DNA of 36,741 bases, from the NCBI GenBank assembly GCA_003566995.1, contig PXBG01000148.1, positions 1 to 36,741 on the forward strand, in the 5' to 3' direction. Below the pieces are notes generated by a model, which was not told where the DNA came from, searched no databases, and was given only the letters and a program-made list of their open reading frames with translations. The stretch comes from Syntrophobacteraceae bacterium (lineage in GTDB: Bacteria; Desulfobacterota; Syntrophobacteria; Syntrophobacterales; Syntrophobacteraceae). Below are positions 24,885-34,500 of this stretch, piece after piece. The stretch's first letter is position 1. Every line of letters starts with the position of its first letter. The position numbers and the translations under genes are program-made.

Positions 24885-25228
24885 CAGAAAAGACCTCTTA
24901 CGACCTGATCATCACCATTGTCAACAAAGGAAGCTCCCAGATGGTTTTGAAGGCTTCGAAGGCCGCCGGAGCTGAAGGGGGCACGACCATCATGGGACGC
25001 GGCGCGGGCATCCACGAAACCAAAACCCTTTTGGGAATCCCCATAGAGCCCGAAAAAGAGATTGTGCTCACGGCCATTCCTCAAGAAAAAACGGAAAAAG
25101 TGCTCTCCGCCATTCTCGAGTCTGCAGGGCTGAACAAGCCCGGAGCGGGTGTCGCCTTTGTGGTGGAACTGAAACAGGTGGCGGGCATTTGCCACCTGGT
25201 CGATGGCAAATGGGTTTGTCACTCGTGA
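24881..25228 (+). CDS. Divergent P-II family signalling protein
   Basis: The 115-residue protein has the P-II ferredoxin-like pattern: strand YDLIITIVNKGSS, helix MVLKASKAAGAEGGT, a T-loop-like TIMGRGAGIHETKTLLG (about 36-52), strand KEIVLTAIP, helix KTEKVLSAILESAG and a B-loop-like NKPGAGVAFVVEL (86-98). It lacks the uridylylated T-loop Tyr of GlnB/GlnK and ends with an unusual ICHLVDGKWVCHS carrying two Cys and two His. P-II proteins bind nucleotides and metabolites and gate partner membrane proteins, as GlnK does AmtB. Here the overlap with the DUF1538 pair makes them the obvious partner (inference). Confidence 0.85.
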   Translation: MTEKTSYDLIITIVNKGSSQMVLKASKAAGAEGGTTIMGRGAGIHETKTLLGIPIEPEKEIVLTAIPQEKTEKVLSAILESAGLNKPGAGVAFVVELKQVAGICHLVDGKWVCHS

Positions 25229-25353
25229 AGTCAGGGAATGGAGCATTCCATGGGCCACACGCATGAGTCAAAAGCACCGTGAAAAGGCACCTCCTTTTTG
25301 AAGAAAAAAGATGCGATGGCCTTTCCATGCCGCCCAAAACCCCTTCAAAAAAC

Positions 25354-26172
25354 TCATGACAGCTCAAAATCCAGTCCGGCCAGGGGATAAAGCTGATGAA
25401 AGTGGTGCACGGGCCCGTGCCCTCTTCCCAGGGGAAGCCCTTTTGCAATGGCTCCCGTGATGTAGGTTTTCGACAGGGAGAGGGCTTCTTCCATGTTCAT
25501 GCCGCGTGCGAGGCACGCGGCGATGGCCGAAGCAAAAGTGCATCCCGTCCCGTGAGTGTGGGGTGTTTCATGGCGTATGTTGGAAAATTCCCTGAAATTT
25601 TTTCCATCGTACAAAAGATCCATGGGTGTTCCCTCAAGGTGTCCCCCTTTCACCACCACAAATTCCGGCCCGTACTCCTTGATCTTTTGAGCCGCCCTCT
25701 TCATGGCCGCCACATCCCCAACGGGAAAATCCACCAGGGCCGCTGCCTCATGAAGGTTGGGCGTCACAACGGTCGCAAGGGGAAAGAGCTGGCTGATCAT
25801 GGATTCCACCGCCTCTTTCCTGAGAAGGGTGTCGCCGCTTTTGGCGACCATCACGGGATCCACCACGATGTTTGTCACCTGCAGCTTTCTCAGCTCCCAT
25901 GCCACCGCCCATACGATGTCGGCACTGGAGAGCATCCCCGTTTTGACCGCATCCACCCCCACATCGGTGACAACGGCACGGATCTGAAGGGCCACAAAAT
26001 CCGGGTCAACTTCCACAACCCCCCGCACACCCATGGTGTTTTGGGCGGTCAAGGCCGTGATGGCGCTCATTCCAAAAGTGCCCAGCGCACTGAAAGTCTT
26101 GAGGTCCGCCTGAATACCCGCACCTCCGCTGGAGTCAGAGCCGGCAATGGTCAAAACACGCGGTATTTTCAT
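25354..26172 (-). CDS. thiD: Hydroxymethylpyrimidine/phosphomethylpyrimidine kinase
   Basis: From ATG 26172 the product is 272 residues: RVLTIAGSDSSGGAGIQADLKTF at the start holds the ribokinase-fold substrate loop, followed by DAVKTGML, VVDPVMVAKSGDTLL, TPNLHEAAAL, VVKGGH and the anion-hole motif HGTGCTFASAIAA. It phosphorylates HMP and HMP-P for thiamine synthesis. The upstream in-frame ATG would add 18 residues without family similarity. It lies 121 bp after thiL, together forming a thiamine phosphate pair. No THI-box riboswitch was seen upstream of either gene. Confidence 0.95.
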   Translation of the reverse strand: MKIPRVLTIAGSDSSGGAGIQADLKTFSALGTFGMSAITALTAQNTMGVRGVVEVDPDFVALQIRAVVTDVGVDAVKTGMLSSADIVWAVAWELRKLQVTNIVVDPVMVAKSGDTLLRKEAVESMISQLFPLATVVTPNLHEAAALVDFPVGDVAAMKRAAQKIKEYGPEFVVVKGGHLEGTPMDLLYDGKNFREFSNIRHETPHTHGTGCTFASAIAACLARGMNMEEALSLSKTYITGAIAKGLPLGRGHGPVHHFHQLYPLAGLDFELS

Positions 26173-26293
26173 CCTTTCACCCCATTCTATGAAACAGCCT
26201 TCGGCTGCCCCTGTCATACAATCCATTCACATGCCGGGTATATCCGAACACTCTGCAAGGGCCACAACTTCAGGAACCGCAACATACACCCCA

Positions 26294-27316
26294 TCAGGAG
26301 GGAACGAAATGGTCCCACCCTTTCGTTGCGCGAGAAGGGGAAAGGATCTTTCCATCTTTATCCTTCAGCCGGATTCCGTCCGCCCCGCCCCGAACAATAC
26401 CCACAGAACGGCACGGGACACCCGTTGACTCAGCGAGCGTGTTCCGCACCTCTTCAACACAACGGGCCGGCACCGTGAACAGGAGTTCGTAATCTTCACC
26501 CCCCGTGAGCGCCCAAAGGTGAGGGTCGGCTCCCGAACAGCGCGCCACCTCCACACACGCAAGGCTCACGGGTATTTTTTCAAGATAAATCTCCGCCCCC
26601 ACCCCACTGGCATCGCAAAGATGGTGCAGATCACCCAGAAATCCATCGCTCACGTCCAGCATGGCCGTGACCTTCCCCATTTCAGCGAGCTTCTGACCCT
26701 CCCGAAGGCGTGGACGCGGAGTCAGGTGACTCTCCAACACCTTCGCGCGGCTTTCGGGGGAAACGGCGCCGTGATCGCGGGTGAGCAACTCCAGGCCCGC
26801 TCTGGAATCGCCCAGCGTTCCCGTGACCATGACCACATCTCCCTTTTTTGCTCCACTGCGAAGGAGCACCTTCTCTCTGGGAACACGGCCAAGCAGGCAA
26901 AAATCAATGGCAACACCCGACTGGCCTTTGCTCACATTGCCCCCCACAATGCTTCCTCCCCATTTCTGAATTTCTTCGCCCATTCCCCTGTAGAGCTCAT
27001 CCACACAGCCCACTTGAGTGTCGGAAGGCAGAATGAGAGACACGAGAGCCCAGAGAGGGGCACCTCCCATGGCCGCCAAATCGCTCACGTTGATGGCCAC
27101 CACTTTTCTCCCCAACTGGTACGGGGTGGTGGTTTCAAAGCGAAAATGCACTCCCTCCACCTGAGCGTCCACAGTGGCGAGGAGATAGTCTCCGTTGAGG
27201 CCATCGAGGACGGCCACGTCATCACCGATGCCCACCACCACGTGGCTCGGAGGGGGAGGCAGGGCAGAGGCAATGCGTCCGATGAGTCCAAATTCTCCTA
27301 TGTCCTTCACTTTCAT
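26294..27316 (-). CDS. thiL: Thiamine-monophosphate kinase
   Basis: From ATG 27316 (MKVKDIGEFGLIGRI) the protein is 340 residues, the family length. Motifs are VGIGDDVAVL and DAQVEGVHF for ATP/metal binding, SDLAAMGG, GGNVSKG, a DVSDGFLGDL segment (usually DISDGLxxDL) and LTGGEDYELLF. It makes thiamine diphosphate from thiamine monophosphate. The upstream in-frame starts (27328, 27388) are not excluded, as none has a strong Shine-Dalgarno. It precedes thiD on the same strand. Confidence 0.95.
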   Translation of the reverse strand: MKVKDIGEFGLIGRIASALPPPPSHVVVGIGDDVAVLDGLNGDYLLATVDAQVEGVHFRFETTTPYQLGRKVVAINVSDLAAMGGAPLWALVSLILPSDTQVGCVDELYRGMGEEIQKWGGSIVGGNVSKGQSGVAIDFCLLGRVPREKVLLRSGAKKGDVVMVTGTLGDSRAGLELLTRDHGAVSPESRAKVLESHLTPRPRLREGQKLAEMGKVTAMLDVSDGFLGDLHHLCDASGVGAEIYLEKIPVSLACVEVARCSGADPHLWALTGGEDYELLFTVPARCVEEVRNTLAESTGVPCRSVGIVRGGADGIRLKDKDGKILSPSRATKGWDHFVPS

Positions 27317-27566
27317 AAAATGAGGCATCTTTCGAAAAATGTTGATCCTGCGTCTTTGGGGAAGAGCGGTTGAAAAACAACGACGCACTTCCGCTCCACA
27401 TGCTCATGAGGATGGAAACACCACACTAAGGATCCATGATGATCGGATATTTAAGTCAGGTCAAGCTGTTGAGCGTGAGTGAAGGAATTTTTACCGGGGG
27501 AAAGGTCCTGGCAAAGAAAGTGTGATTTCCAAAATGTAAGAAACGTTCAGGTTTTCCATGAGAAAC

Positions 27567-28760
27567 TCATCGAATTCGCTTGCAGTATTCATCATCGATT
27601 TTGAGGCCGTCAATGTCCGTGGTCTTTTCCCCTCTTGCGGCCTTCAGTTGATCGATGCCCCGATTCACCACCGCCCGCTTTGACGCATAAGCGAGGGCGG
27701 TGGTTTCGTCGATGTTCCCCTTTTGATAGAGGTCTGTGATGCAGTCGTCAAAAGTGGTCCAGCCAAAGGGACGGGCCTGCTGCATCATTTCATAATAGGT
27801 CTTGCCCTCGGACTCGCCGTTGAGGATACAGTCCTTGACTCTCAGGTTGTTTCCCATGATCTCCATGGCCGCCACTCTCCCTCCCCCCGTTTTGGGCAGC
27901 AGCCTCTGGGAAATGACCCATCGAAGGGTGTCTGCCAGCCGAATGCGGATGAGCTTTTCTTCTTCCAGATCGAACATGCCCACGAGGCGGTTGATTGACT
28001 GCCCTGCATCGATGGTGTGCAACGTGCTGAAGACAAGATGGCCCGTCTCGGCCGCACTCAAGCCGATTTCCACCGTCTCCCGGTCACGCATCTCCCCCAC
28101 AAGAATCACCTTGGGCGCCTGTCTCAGGGCTGCGCGCAATCCATTGGCGAAACTGTCGAAATCCAGTCCCAGCTCTCTCTGATTGAAGGTGGCCTTCATC
28201 TGGGAATGCACGAACTCCACAGGGTCTTCCAAAGTGACCACGTGGACAGCCCTTTTTCTGTTGATCTCGTTCAAAATACCCGCAAGGGTTGTGGATTTTC
28301 CACTTCCCGTGGAACCCGTCACCAGGACAATGCCATACTTCTCCTGGGCCACGTTTTTGAAGACGGGAGGCATGCCCAAATCTTCAAGGCTGGGAATTTT
28401 CGTGGGAAGCTGCCGCATGACGATGGAATAGGTGCCTCTCTGTGAAAATATGTTGACCCTGAATCTTGCCCGTCCGGGCAGATGGTAGGAGAGGTCACAT
28501 GAACCATGGCTGAGAAGCTGGTGAATGCTTCTCGTGTCATTGCCCGCGAGGTTGAGCATGAAGGTTTCCGTGTGAAAAGGGGTCAATGCATCGATGCCCA
28601 CCTTCCTGCCCACGGGTCTGAGCACACCATCCACTTCCGCCTGCAAAGGTTTGCCCACGGTGAAGTTGATGTCTGAAGCCCCGGGATTTTCATCCAGAAT
28701 GTTCAGCAGCACGGAATCGAATTCAGCACGTCTCAAGACACTTCTCCCTCGTCCCCTCAC
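27567..28760 (-). CDS. PilT/PilU-family twitching ATPase paralogue
   Basis: The 397-residue protein is a secretion-type AAA ATPase with Walker A GSTGSGKSTT (149-158), Asp box TLEDPVEF, Walker B VILVGEMRDRET and His box STLHTIDA. It differs from the adjacent PilT in having an N-terminal extension and a diverged LRVKDCILNGES segment where PilT has the AIRNLIRE-type motif, as in PilU-like accessory motors. It may assist pilus retraction. GTG at 28760 overlaps the pilT stop by 4 bp but has poor Shine-Dalgarno spacing; TTG at 28736, 7 nt after GGGAG, is a possible alternative start. Confidence 0.9.
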   Translation of the reverse strand: MRGRGRSVLRRAEFDSVLLNILDENPGASDINFTVGKPLQAEVDGVLRPVGRKVGIDALTPFHTETFMLNLAGNDTRSIHQLLSHGSCDLSYHLPGRARFRVNIFSQRGTYSIVMRQLPTKIPSLEDLGMPPVFKNVAQEKYGIVLVTGSTGSGKSTTLAGILNEINRKRAVHVVTLEDPVEFVHSQMKATFNQRELGLDFDSFANGLRAALRQAPKVILVGEMRDRETVEIGLSAAETGHLVFSTLHTIDAGQSINRLVGMFDLEEEKLIRIRLADTLRWVISQRLLPKTGGGRVAAMEIMGNNLRVKDCILNGESEGKTYYEMMQQARPFGWTTFDDCITDLYQKGNIDETTALAYASKRAVVNRGIDQLKAARGEKTTDIDGLKIDDEYCKRIR

Positions 28761-29839
28761 ACCTCGGTGAAATCAGCGGGGGCTTCCGTGAGATAGGGGC
28801 GAAACTTCTCCTTCTCCACACACTTGTTGTAGGCCTCTTCAGGATGGATCTTGCCAGCTTTCAAAAGGCTCAATATTCCGTCATCCAGCGTCTGCATTCC
28901 ATACTTTTTTCCCGTTTGAAGGGCTGAAGGTATCTGGTGTGTTTTTCCCTCGCGAATCATGGCGCGCACAGCGTGTGTTGCGATCATGATTTCAAGGACC
29001 GCACACCGGCCCTTGACGTCCGCTCTCTTGAAAAGAGCCTGAGAAAGCACGGCACGCAGTCCGTCAGCCAGGGTCGAGCGGATTTGAGGCTGCTCCCCCG
29101 TGGGAAAAACCTCGATGATGCGATCCACCGTCTTGGCGGCGCCAATGGTGTGCAGGGTCGAGAAAACGAGGTGTCCCGTTGCGGCCGCTTCCAGTGCCAG
29201 CCGCATGGTCTCCAGGTCACGCATTTCCCCCACGAGAATGATGTCCGGGTCTTCGCGCAGGGCAGCCCTGAGTGCCGACGAAAAACTTTCCGTGTGAGTT
29301 CCCACCTCCCGATGGTTGATGACGCAACTCTTGCTGGTGTGCACAAATTCGATGGGATCCTCGATGGTGATGATGTGATCTTTTCGCTTGCGATTGGCTT
29401 CGTCCACCACGGCAGCCAGGGTGGTGGATTTTCCGCTTCCCGTGGGTCCGGTGACGAGAACGAGGCCCCGCGGAAGCTTGGCCAGCTGGGACACAACAGG
29501 GGGCAAGCCCAGATGATCCACCGAGAGAATTTCACTGGGAATTTCCCTGAAAACCGCCCCGATGCCATTCTTCTGGCGAAAAAAATTAGCCCGGTACCTG
29601 GCAAGGCCCGTTATTTCATAAGAAAAATCAAGGTCCCCCGTTTCCTCGAAAATCTTGATCTTGTCTTCGGGAGTGATCTCATAGAGCATGGTCCTCAATT
29701 CATCGTCATCCAGGGTCCTGAACTTCACACGCTCCATATCCCCACGGATCCGCAGCACCGGCTGCTGGCCCGAAACCAGGTGAAGATCCGAGGCCTTCTG
29801 CTCATTCATCAATTTGAAGAACGCATCAATTCTCGCCAT
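28757..29839 (-). CDS. pilT: Type IV pilus retraction ATPase PilT
   Basis: The 360-residue protein is a canonical PilT. KASDLHLVSGQQPVLRIRG forms the N-terminal PAS-like domain, Walker A GPTGSGKSTT is at 131-140, then TIEDPIEF, Walker B IILVGEMRDLET, the His box STLHTIGA, and AVRAMIREGKTHQI near 290-305, the conserved retraction motif (AIRNLIRE in other species). It hydrolyses ATP to depolymerise pilin for twitching and DNA uptake. It is first of a two-gene unit with its paralogue. No other pilus gene is in the window. Confidence 0.95.
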   Translation of the reverse strand: MARIDAFFKLMNEQKASDLHLVSGQQPVLRIRGDMERVKFRTLDDDELRTMLYEITPEDKIKIFEETGDLDFSYEITGLARYRANFFRQKNGIGAVFREIPSEILSVDHLGLPPVVSQLAKLPRGLVLVTGPTGSGKSTTLAAVVDEANRKRKDHIITIEDPIEFVHTSKSCVINHREVGTHTESFSSALRAALREDPDIILVGEMRDLETMRLALEAAATGHLVFSTLHTIGAAKTVDRIIEVFPTGEQPQIRSTLADGLRAVLSQALFKRADVKGRCAVLEIMIATHAVRAMIREGKTHQIPSALQTGKKYGMQTLDDGILSLLKAGKIHPEEAYNKCVEKEKFRPYLTEAPADFTEV

Positions 29840-30371
29840 GAATCTCTCTCACTCCAGAATGCCGGGGCACCGCCCCCCGGCCTTCCTGATCAATCCTCGG
29901 GCAAAGGGCTCCCACACGGCCGCGCCTTCCCCTTTCCATGAAAAACGTCAAAAGACCGACATAAAAATCGTGCAGCCCCATCAAAGGCCCTCAGTTCACT
30001 CAAAACCTTCCCCGCTGCTTCTTCACTCCTGAAAGCCCCTCGGCCGCCAATGGTTTTCCCCCTTCCACCGGAAACTCAAAAACGTAATTGTCTTGGGGCG
30101 GCAGTGACGCCATGCCCCCCATCCCCCCGTGCGTGGAACAGCCCCCGGGGAATGGCGAACCGGTATTGAGCTCAACCAGATCAGGGAAGCGTTGGTCCTG
30201 GTGAAAGTCCAGGGGCCGGCCGCTTTTCACTGAACAAACCGGACAAGCCGGTTCATTCAGTGCAGAGCAATCAACATGCCATAGAACGGCCGAATTTTGG
30301 GGAAGCCAGGGGAAAGGGAAAATCGCGGTTCTTTTTTTTGAAAAACAGGAAGGCAAAAGCTGAGGGGCCTT
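29840..30371. other. Intergenic region with a symmetric hairpin, no accepted gene
   Basis: About 530 bp between the radical SAM gene and pilT, both minus strand. A 118-codon minus-strand frame (30356-30000) has a few Cys and a Gly-rich segment but no ribosome site and no family resemblance, and a strong hairpin at 30228-30262 falls within it. It is left uncalled. No good pilT promoter was found. Confidence 0.5.
30228..30262. repeat. Near-perfect 35-nt inverted repeat
   Basis: CACTGAA (30228-30234) and AACCGG (30237-30242) pair with CCGGTT (30248-30253) and TTCAGTG (30256-30262), closing a 5-nt loop and leaving one symmetric CA/CA internal mismatch. This gives 13 paired bases. It lies about 110 nt downstream of the radical SAM stop codon on the minus strand. 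No U-tract follows on either strand, so it is a protein-binding palindrome, an RNA stabilising hairpin or a Rho-assisted end rather than a simple terminator. Confidence 0.65.
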
Positions 30372-31307
30372 TCATTCCATATAAATATCGACCCAATGTT
30401 TATAGCGATCGTCGAGGCGCTCCAGACCTGCGCGTGCCGCCGCATCGAGGGCGGCCTCGAACTCGGGGCCCGTGACCCTTCTTGCGATCTCGGGCATCTT
30501 CCAAGCCTCTCCACAGGGATGATACTGGCTCATGATGTTGACGTACGTGCGGGGTGAAATTTTTTCCGCAATGAACCGCACAATGCCCTCCGTCCCTGCA
30601 AGCCCTTCGGGCATGACCAGATGGCGCACCAGCAGCCCCTTTTGAGCGACACCCTTTTCATCCCACTGCAGTTCCCCCACCTGCCGGTGCATTTCCAAAA
30701 GGGATTCTCGCGCCCGTTCCGGATAGTCTGACGCTCCGCAAAGTTTTTCAGCCACGTGAGCGTCCCAGAACTTGAAGTCCGGCATGTACAGATCCACGAT
30801 GCCCTCCAGGAGCTTGAGGGCTGCGGGGCGTTCATACCCCCCGCAATTGTACACCAGAGGTATTTTCAGTCCCTTTTCAATGGCATGGGGAAGGGCTTCG
30901 AGGATCTGGGGAACAACGTGGGTCGGGGTGACAAAATTGATGTTGTGGCAACCGCGCTCCTGAAGGGAGATCATGATGTCACCGAGAGTTTCGGGCCCCA
31001 CATGCACTCCCTCGCCGCCGTGGCTGATTTCCTGGTTCTGACAAAAGACACAGCCCAGGTTGCAGTAGGAAAAAAATATGGCTCCCGAACCTTTCTGCCC
31101 CACCAGGGGCCGCTCTTCCCCGAAATGGGGTCCATAGCTGGCCACCCTGGCCTGCCGGGAAGTGCGGCAGTAACCCGCCTCCCCTTCATTCCTGTTCACC
31201 TTGCACAAACGGGGACAAAGCGTGCACCGGTTCATCCACTGAAGCCCCCTGTGAATCCTCTCTTCCAGCTTTCCCTGACGCCAAAGTTTCAAATAGGATC
31301 CTTCCAT
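30372..31307 (-). CDS. PflX-like radical SAM protein (COG1313 type)
   Basis: The 311-residue protein has the radical SAM cluster motif CNLGCVFC (Cys82, 86 and 89) followed by QNQEISH, and an N-terminal set of four Cys (28, 31, 35 and 47; CTLCPRLC...GYC) that may hold a second metal centre. Family members resemble pyruvate formate-lyase activases (PflA/PflX) but their targets are mostly unknown. PTHVVPQILEAL and MSQYHPCGEAW are also typical. The ATG at 31307 follows GGAGGTGA. No glycyl-radical enzyme is present in the window, so the partner is not known. Confidence 0.88.
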   Translation of the reverse strand: MEGSYLKLWRQGKLEERIHRGLQWMNRCTLCPRLCKVNRNEGEAGYCRTSRQARVASYGPHFGEERPLVGQKGSGAIFFSYCNLGCVFCQNQEISHGGEGVHVGPETLGDIMISLQERGCHNINFVTPTHVVPQILEALPHAIEKGLKIPLVYNCGGYERPAALKLLEGIVDLYMPDFKFWDAHVAEKLCGASDYPERARESLLEMHRQVGELQWDEKGVAQKGLLVRHLVMPEGLAGTEGIVRFIAEKISPRTYVNIMSQYHPCGEAWKMPEIARRVTGPEFEAALDAAARAGLERLDDRYKHWVDIYME

Positions 31308-31511
31308 GCTTCACCTCCGATCATGATCACAGAGCGTTTGAATCCCTTGATGGATCAACGCCCAAGAAATGTTTCGGGAACAAGAAGTGGTCACCCCCCC
31401 CCCAAGGCGAGCACCCCCCCTTCAAGTATTCAAGCTTGTCCCCGCATGGGCATTGGGATACCTTACCTTGTGCATGATAACTGACGGCGAGGACCCTGAG
31501 GAGCACCCATT

Positions 31512-34500
31512 GTGATTCAAAATTTCTTGAAGGAACTCCTGACCCGAAAATGGCCCAACTTCAAAGTTGCCCACCATGCCATTCTTCCCCATAGCCAGCC
31601 CCGGCACGGCCAACTGGCAGCGCCCCTTCCCCCCCCTCTGGAGGAGGCCCTCACTCAACAGGGAATCACCAGACTCTACAGCCACCAGGCCGCTGCCATC
31701 GACCAGATACGGAAGGGAAACCATGTGGTGGTCGCCACTCCCACGTCCAGTGGAAAGTCCCTCATCTATAATCTGGCCGTGGTGGAATCCCTGATCAGGA
31801 AAGGGCCGCAACACGCTCTTTATCTTTTTCCCATCAAAGCCCTGAGCCGTGATCAGCTCCAAAACCTTTCGGCCTTTCTGAACCTGGTGGAATCGTCCGA
31901 TTCCCGGTGCCGTTTTCGCGCTGACACCTATGACGGCGACACCACTCCCCACTTCAGGTCCAAAATTCGCCAAAATCCACCCCATATCCTCCTCTCCAAC
32001 CCCGACATGCTCCATTATGCCCTGCTGCCCTTTCATTCCAAATGGCAAAACTTCTGGGAAAACCTTCAATGGGTGGTGCTCGACGAAATGCACACATACC
32101 GAGGGGTGTTCGGAAGTCACGTGGGGCAGATTCTGAGACGTCTTCTGCGCATTTGTCATCATTATGGAAGCCGGCCTCAGTTCACTTTCCTGTCCGCAAC
32201 GATCGCCAATCCGGGGCAGCTGGCAGGCCAACTTCTGGGGGTCGAAGCAGAGGCCGTTCGCCTCGTGGACAGCCCGGGAGCCCCTCAGCCCAGGCGCCAT
32301 TTCGTTTTTATGGAGACAGAAGAGGGCAGCTTCGGCCAGCCTTCGGGCCTGGCCGCACGGTTCATTGCCAGGGCAGCTCAAATGGGTCTCAAAACCATTG
32401 CCTTCACCCAATCCCGCAAGCTCACGGAACTCGTCCACATGGATGTGCTTCGTGCGTCACCTGCCCTCAAAAAACGCGTGAGCTCCTACCGCGCGGGTTT
32501 TATGCCCGAAGAGCGCAGGAGCATCGAACAGCGACTTTCCGGCGGAGAGCTTGATGCGGTGATTTCCACCAGCGCCCTGGAAGCTGGAATCGACATCGGC
32601 GGCCTGGACCTCTGCATTTTGGTGGGGTATCCGGGGACGGTCATGACCACATGGCAGAGAGGGGGCCGTGTGGGACGCAGTGGTCAGGAATCGGCCATAA
32701 TTCTCATCCCGCAGGCGGATGCACTGGACCACTATATTTCCCAGCATCCCGAACAGTTTCTCTCCACGCATTACGAGGTGGCGATCATCAACCCCCTCAA
32801 TGAGGAAATTCTCAAAGCTCATCTGCCCTGTTCAGCGGCCGAGCTTCCCATTGGACGCGGGGAACTTTCACGGCAAGAGGATGCTGCCCGCAAGGTTCTC
32901 AGGAAACTCTTGGTGGAAGGTCGCCTTCTGGAAACGGTGGATGGCACAGAAATCCTCAGCGCGCGACAGACCCCTCATCGCAACGTGGACATCCGGTCTG
33001 TGGGAGAATCCTACACCATCGTCAAAAAAAGCCCCGATTCCCCCCAACAGGTTCCCCTGGGAAAAAGCGAGGGCATCCGGGCACTGAAAGAATGCCACCC
33101 CGGCGCAGTTTATCTGCACCGGGGAGAAACGTACCACGTGGACAGCCTGGACCTGTTGAAGCGGGTCATCACCGTTTCTCCAAGCCAGGCTCCCTACTAC
33201 ACCAGAGTCAAGTCGGAAAAGGAAACGGAAATCCTGGAATACCTGGCCTCCAAACCGGTGGCAAACTTCGTGGTCCGAATGGGCAGGCTTCGGGTCACCG
33301 AATATATTTTGAGCTATGAAAAAAGGCGCTTGTTTTCCCAGGAACTTTTGGGAACGAACACCCTGGAACTGCCGCCCCAGACGTTTGAAACCGTGGGATT
33401 CTGGGTGGAGATCGAACCTTCGGTGCAAAAATCCGTACAAGCTTCAAAACTTCACTTCATGGGAGGAATCCACGCGGTGGAACACGCTCTCATCAGCGTC
33501 TTTCCACTCTTCGCCCTTTGCGACCGCGGCGACATCGGGGGCATCTCCATCCCCATGCATCCTCAACTTCAAAAAGGTGCCGTCTTCATCTATGATGGCT
33601 ACCCCGGAGGAATTGGGCTGGCTGCGCGCGGATTTGAAATCATTGAAGAGCTCCTGCAGAAGACGAAAGAACTGATCCGGTCCTGTGGCTGCGAATGGGG
33701 CTGCCCCGCCTGCATACACTCCCCAAAGTGCGGGTCAGGCAACAAACCTTTGGACAAAGAAGCGTCCCTTGCTGTCCTGCACTATTTGCTCGGTGACCGG
33801 GCCCTTCCCCAATGGCACAGGAATCCGTCAGGCCAGGAAGACCCTTTGCCCTCGCAGGACACGGCGCCGCCGCCTTCAGAGTCCTACCACATCGGTTTTC
33901 TGGATTTGGAAACGCAGAGACTTGCACAGGAGGTTGGAGGATGGCACAATAAGCACCTCATGAGGGTCTCTGTTGCGGTCCTCTACGAGAGCCTCACGGA
34001 CAGTTACAGGGTATACGGGGAAAAGGACGTGCCGACCCTGGTGGAAGATCTTCAGAAGCTGGACCTGGTGGTGGGCTTCAACATTTCTCAGTTTGACTAT
34101 GCCGTTTTGAAGGCCTACACACCCTTTGATCTTCACTCCCTTCCCACCCTGGATCTTCTCGCTGAAATTCGAAAGAGCCTGGGCTTTCGACTGAGCCTGG
34201 AACACCTGGCTCAGAAGACTCTCGGTCGTCCCAAGTCTTCGGACGGAATTCAGGCTGTCAACTGGTTTCGGCAAGGGCGGTGGGACCTTCTCGTCGATTA
34301 CTGCACCCTGGACGTGAACCTCACAAGGGACCTTTTTCACCATGCCCTGGAAAAGGGTTTCCTGGTCTATTCGGACAGGCGGGACAGGCTTCTTCGGATT
34401 CCAACCCCCTGGGATCCCGGATGCATCATAGAAAAACACCGAAACGTGTCGGCGTCCACAAAGGAAAGACCCGTGAGAACAAAACCTTTTGATTCAAAAA

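Noticed and set aside
25282-25299. Small hairpin AAAAGG/CCTTTTT between the P-II gene and thiD
   Set aside because: Only six mostly A-T pairs; it might help termination between these convergent genes but is not strong enough to call.
26173-27566. THI-box (TPP) riboswitch upstream of thiL or thiD
   Set aside because: The conserved CUGAGA core was not found in either gap.
30000-30356. 118-codon minus-strand frame between the radical SAM gene and pilT
   Set aside because: No ribosome site or family resemblance, and it contains a 35-nt symmetric hairpin more typical of non-coding DNA. Kept as uncalled rather than disproved.
31422-32438. 338-codon minus-strand frame opposite the helicase
   Set aside because: Antisense to conserved helicase motifs Walker A, DEMH and SAT.
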